Source of the DNA: Leptospiraceae bacterium | Lineage (GTDB): Bacteria > Spirochaetota > Leptospiria > Leptospirales > Leptospiraceae | Direction of reading: 5' to 3' | DNA: 64,000 bases | Assembly (NCBI GenBank): GCA_024233835.1 | Contig: JACKPC010000007.1 | Location: 186,001 to 250,000, forward strand | Part shown: piece by piece, positions 60,888-64,000 of the stretch | Layout: every line of letters starts with the position of its first letter | How positions within the stretch are numbered: position 1 is the first letter of the stretch | Notes under the pieces: model-generated | Databases searched by the model: none | The model's input: only the letters and a program-made list of their open reading frames with translations | Told to the model about the DNA's origin: nothing | Position numbers and translations under genes: made by a program

Positions 60888-61888
60888 GGTTTTACATCCT
60901 TTAACTCGGATTTCTTTTTCAGTTCGGGATAATCAAAAAAGATTCGGTTTGCGATATCTAATATTTCCGAATCCTTACCTTCGGTTTGTTTATAAAGATC
61001 TTCTAAAAGATGTATGGCTTTGTCGGGAAGGTTTTGCTTGTAAAAAATTCTCGCTTCCAGCTTCATAGCCTTGAGACTAATCAAATCTTTTTCAGTTCTT
61101 GCTTTTCGTAAAAAGCTGAGAGATTTTATATAATCTTTATTGTAGAAATAAACAATGCCGGAAAGAAAAGCTCTTTCTCTTTCTGAAAACTGAATCCTTT
61201 GTTTTACGGGAAGAGACTGGTTTTCATTTTCAAACTTTTGAAATTTCTCAATCTTGCCACTCTGGGAAATTCCATAAAGGTGTAACCAGAGATAGAGTTT
61301 CTTATAAGCAGAAGGAATACTATCTATATCAATTTCCTCTAATTCCTGCATAATGTATTTCTTCTTTTTGCGTGCCTCGAATGTTTCATGCAGAAGAATA
61401 AAGAGACGGTTTAAACCGGAATAATGCCTGTCTTTTACTAAGGCCCTTGCCCTCAGGGCTGATTTGTACATCTTGGTGAGAGCAAGACTTATATTACGAC
61501 TGAGATTGAAGTTAAACTTATTACCGGAAGCCTGTTTTAAAAGAAAGGTTGCATTTAAGTCCAGACCGGCTTCTGTTGCATCAAAGAAGTAGGCCCTTGC
61601 AAGAAAGTGAAAAGCATCCGGGTCGAGACGTTCTTTCTTTAAGTGTTTAAAAATAGCAGTCTTTAAGCTTTTACTTATATTCCCTATAGATTCTTTGTTA
61701 AGAAGCCTGGCAGCTCCTTCACTTTCCAAACGATTCACCTCACCTAAGGAGGAGGTACTATGAAGAAAACGTGGTGCAACAAGTTTGTAAGCCGCAAATA
61801 TAAGCACCAGAAATGCTGTGAAAAAGAATAAGTATTTTACTTTCGAAGTTTTATTCTTCGGTTCGTATCTGTCCGGATTGTAAACCAT
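60884..61888 (-). CDS. Membrane-anchored TPR-like protein
   Basis: A 334-residue protein. A cytoplasmic start MVYNPDRYEPKNKTSK leads to one transmembrane helix (about residues 20-38). The remaining helical part faces the periplasm, with TPR-type pairs (AFHFLARAYFFDATEAGLDL, FLSGIVYFYNKDYIKSLSFLRKA, LEARIFYKQNLPDKAIHLLEDLYKQ). It ends with a Lys-rich tail. It overlaps pyrC downstream by four bases and the neighbouring upstream gene by one, so the three form a transcription unit. Role unknown, probably structural or assembly. Confidence 0.78.
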   Translation of the reverse strand: MVYNPDRYEPKNKTSKVKYLFFFTAFLVLIFAAYKLVAPRFLHSTSSLGEVNRLESEGAARLLNKESIGNISKSLKTAIFKHLKKERLDPDAFHFLARAYFFDATEAGLDLNATFLLKQASGNKFNFNLSRNISLALTKMYKSALRARALVKDRHYSGLNRLFILLHETFEARKKKKYIMQELEEIDIDSIPSAYKKLYLWLHLYGISQSGKIEKFQKFENENQSLPVKQRIQFSERERAFLSGIVYFYNKDYIKSLSFLRKARTEKDLISLKAMKLEARIFYKQNLPDKAIHLLEDLYKQTEGKDSEILDIANRIFFDYPELKKKSELKDVKP

Positions 61889-62748
61889 TATTTATACGGA
61901 TAATAGAGTATGGCTAAATTGAGTAACATTTTTTTTAGTTCCGGGTCTTTTTCTGTATCTGCAAGAAGGAAAATTCTTTCTGCTTTTTTCAGAAGGTTTT
62001 CTTCTTTCTTTTTTATTTCATCTTTTAGTTTTACATCGCTAATAAGATTTTCCGGTCCTCCCCTATCTTGAAAACGAAGGGCTTCGAGGATAAGAATTTT
62101 TGTTTCTTTCAAGGCACCTTTTACAGATAAAGCGTTCAGAAGGGGAACCATAGCCTTTTTTCCCTGTGATGATATAAAACTTTTATTACCGATGCGGTTT
62201 TGTTTCTGAAATTCTTCCGGTGAAAGATGAGCCAGAGGTAAATGTAATCGGTGTAGAATGCATTCTGAGAGACTGTAAGAATACAGTTTTTTTAATTCTA
62301 TCAGAGCTTCTCTGGCGGGTTCTTCTGTTTCAATAGTGGAATAGGCTAATACAAGAATTTGTTGTAAATAGGTTTTCCATTCCTTGTTTTGAAGGAGAAC
62401 GTATTTGGGACTTTTATTGTATTTTTTTGTATAGTAGGGAAAGCTTAAGGAGCGGTATAATACCGCTCTTATTTGTGGATCCGGATTGTCTTTTCCACTG
62501 ATTAAAGCTTCTGTATATTTATATTTCGCTCTTTCTAAAAGACTGAAACCCTGAGTACCTTTCAAGTTTCCCTTTTCAAGAAAATCCTTTTTTATGTTTT
62601 TAAAGAAGTCCTTATCTTTCACTTTAAGTGCTGTGCGGATGGCTCTGTATTCTTCCGGTCTGAGCCGGGTTTCGGATGGCAAAGAAGAGATAAAGGATAG
62701 AAGAAAAACTGAAAAAATAAAGAAAACAGGAATTTTTAGAAAAAACAT
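61888..62748 (-). CDS. Exported helical protein, function unknown
   Basis: A 286-residue protein with signal MFFLKIPVFFIFSVFLLSFISSLPSE and a probable cleavage near residue 22. The mature part is Lys/Glu/Leu-rich, mostly helical, with a few TPR-like turns but no clear family. The C-terminus (LLADTEKDPELKKMLLNLAILYYPYK) is amphipathic. The shared operon and topology with the membrane-anchored TPR gene suggest that they form one periplasmic complex. No catalytic residues are evident. Confidence 0.72.
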   Translation of the reverse strand: MFFLKIPVFFIFSVFLLSFISSLPSETRLRPEEYRAIRTALKVKDKDFFKNIKKDFLEKGNLKGTQGFSLLERAKYKYTEALISGKDNPDPQIRAVLYRSLSFPYYTKKYNKSPKYVLLQNKEWKTYLQQILVLAYSTIETEEPAREALIELKKLYSYSLSECILHRLHLPLAHLSPEEFQKQNRIGNKSFISSQGKKAMVPLLNALSVKGALKETKILILEALRFQDRGGPENLISDVKLKDEIKKKEENLLKKAERIFLLADTEKDPELKKMLLNLAILYYPYK

Positions 62749-62794
62749 TATAGCTCTGAGTAAAACTTTCCTTTAATTCTTACAAGTAATTTTA

Positions 62795-63733
62795 TCAGGA
62801 AGCAGAAAGGCTATGAAAAAGTCTGCTTAAAAGATAGGGTTCAAGACCGGCTATTTTCTTATGAAGTTCTTCCTTAAAGGTAAAAATAGCTTCCATCTTT
62901 CTCTCGTATTGTTTCGGATCCTGCTCATAATAGAAATTCAAAAGAACAAGGCAGAATAATTCCAGAAAAGAGTCATAATTAAAGTCATCTTCCCATTGAG
63001 GGTGCTTATCTTTATAGTTTCGAACCCAGTTCTCCAGTTCTAAGAGTAGCAGGGGGTCAAAAGCAGTTTCTTTTACCTTTGTCTGGATAAGACTCAAAAC
63101 TTCAGCAGGAGCATTGAATAGGTTTAAGCTTCCCCCTATAAAAGATTCTGTAGGTAAAGAATATTTTTGCCTCAACTCTCTGGCTTTATCAGGAGGAATG
63201 TAAGCAAAGGGTACACATACACCCCGGCTTACGATAGTCTGCTTTAACTTACTTAAGTCATCTACTATAAACAGAAAACGGGAGTGTTCCGGTGGTTCTT
63301 CAAGAGATTTCAATAGGGCGGTCTCGGCTTCGTTATTAATCAGGCTTGCATCGGGAAACACGATCAAACGTTTTTGAGACAGGTGAGGGTAAAAATTTAA
63401 GCGCTTGGTTTGTAGCCAGCGTACGGTAAATTCGGAAGGATCTTTTTCTTCACCGATAGCAATACGCTGATTATCCGGAAATTCAATATAATCCGGATGA
63501 GCCTGGTGCATGAAAGCTTTACAGGAAGGGCAGATACCGCAGCTCGAACCCTGCAAGCAGAGGACATGTCGGGCAAAACGCTCTGCCAGAGACCATTTTC
63601 CTACACTTTCCGGTCCATAAAAAATTAAGAGAGGGGGAATTTTATGCGGATAAAGGCAGTAGTAATTGACAAATCTCAGGGCAATATCCTGCCCTTCTAT
63701 TTCATGAATGCTAAAAGGAGAAACGCCGGTCAC
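62795..63733 (-). CDS. holB: DNA polymerase III delta'-like clamp-loader subunit
   Basis: A 312-residue AAA-type protein of the clamp loader. A Walker A-like loop reads LLIFYGPESVGKWSLAERFA. A zinc module has CLQGSSCGICPSCKAF. Sensor/arginine-finger features are NEAETALLKSLEEPPEHSRFLF and KQTIVSRGVCVPF, where SRG stands for the usual SRC. GKW replaces GKT/S in Walker A, fitting delta' subunits that do not hydrolyse ATP. The start is GTG at 63733, overlapping the stop of the upstream gene as GTGA. Confidence 0.87.
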   Translation of the reverse strand: MTGVSPFSIHEIEGQDIALRFVNYYCLYPHKIPPLLIFYGPESVGKWSLAERFARHVLCLQGSSCGICPSCKAFMHQAHPDYIEFPDNQRIAIGEEKDPSEFTVRWLQTKRLNFYPHLSQKRLIVFPDASLINNEAETALLKSLEEPPEHSRFLFIVDDLSKLKQTIVSRGVCVPFAYIPPDKARELRQKYSLPTESFIGGSLNLFNAPAEVLSLIQTKVKETAFDPLLLLELENWVRNYKDKHPQWEDDFNYDSFLELFCLVLLNFYYEQDPKQYERKMEAIFTFKEELHKKIAGLEPYLLSRLFHSLSAS

Positions 63734-64000
63734 TTATCAAGATACTGTTGCAGGGATTGGATAATCTTTCTTTGTGAGAAGATTACATAACCGAGAACTG
63801 AAGAAAACAAAAAGAGACCAAGACCATAGACCAGATGTAGATCTTTTAGTCTTTTTTCTTCAATCGCAATGGCTTTAATGCTTTCCAGTTGAGAAATAAG
63901 AAGATAAAACTTATCAATATCTTTATAAGAAGTTTTAGCTGTAGAACGTATCTGGGTAATCAGGGCGGCTGTCTCTTCTTTATTCAGCTTTTCAATAATA
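63730..64000 (-). CDS. Membrane-anchored helical protein, 5' truncated
   Basis: The minus-strand frame runs from the window end to a TGA at 63730-63732, giving at least 89 C-terminal residues. They begin IIEKLNKEETAALITQIRS, continue as an amphipathic helix, and end with one transmembrane helix (LHLVYGLGLFLFSSVLGYVIFS) and a short basic tail (QRKIIQSLQQYLDK). The stop overlaps the holB GTG as GTGA, so it is the upstream member of that operon. The start lies outside the window. No family recognised. Confidence 0.65.
   Translation of the reverse strand, partial: IIEKLNKEETAALITQIRSTAKTSYKDIDKFYLLISQLESIKAIAIEEKRLKDLHLVYGLGLFLFSSVLGYVIFSQRKIIQSLQQYLDK

Noticed and set aside
1..64000. CRISPR array, tRNA, rRNA, phage or insertion-sequence genes
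   Set aside because: No regularly spaced repeats, no cloverleaf with a TTCGA-type arm, and no transposase, integrase or phage structural motif was seen on either strand.

Overview
ORGANISM. This is a low-GC chromosomal segment densely packed with genes on both strands. It most resembles a spirochaete of the Leptospiraceae. The reasons are the many predicted lipoproteins (about nine hydrophobic signal peptides ending in a Cys lipobox), the repeated use of SpoIIE-type phosphatases, a STAS antagonist and class III cyclase signalling, a FapA/DUF342 protein, and short alternating operons. The assignment is inferred from gene content; no rRNA or tRNA is present to settle it. LAYOUT. 1-2.7 kb: a truncated gene, a membrane coiled-coil protein, a possible CHAT-like remnant and an ankyrin lipoprotein. 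2.9-8 kb (+): galK, a STAS protein, folK, a pteridine-reductase-like SDR and a penicillin-acylase-family hydrolase. 8-14.3 kb: a HAMP/SpoIIE/TPR phosphatase, a PhnP-like hydrolase and two lipoproteins, one made of three tandem lipocalin-like repeats. 14.3-21 kb: an AT-rich accessory block. It has a 27-nt repeated palindromic element, a helical orphan gene, then five overlapping genes (GT4 glycosyltransferase, radical SAM/SPASM enzyme, tyrosine phosphatase, O-methyltransferase, WG-like repeat protein) and a broken pentapeptide-repeat gene. 21-27 kb: a full TRAP transporter (P, Q, M), a DASS symporter and a membrane adenylate cyclase. 27-30 kb: a large FGE-sulfatase/WD40 fusion. 30-36.5 kb (-): a complete assimilatory sulfate-reduction operon (DUF2061, APS reductase, cysD, cysN, cobA, siroheme synthase, sulfite reductase). 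A perfect inverted repeat separates it from divergent mtnA. 37.7-43.9 kb: FapA, an alpha/beta hydrolase, a GAF/degenerate-GGDEF membrane protein, a methyltransferase, gmhA and a TPR protein. 44-48.4 kb: two lipoproteins (one CapA-like), aat and a lipoprotein amidohydrolase. 48.5-51.2 kb: a REC-PAS histidine kinase. 51.2-55.4 kb: a giant lipoprotein with Ig-like, LamG and seven propeller-type repeats. 55.6-64 kb: DUF445, PAS/SpoIIE phosphatase, CPBP protease, small lipoprotein, pyrC, two TPR-like proteins, holB and a truncated gene. HOW IT FITS. Housekeeping (folate, pyrimidine, sulfur assimilation, methionine salvage, N-end rule, replication) is interleaved with envelope proteins and signalling modules. 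The most distinctive candidate system is the 16.0-20.9 kb modification cassette. The best regulatory lead is the cys/mtnA inverted repeat.
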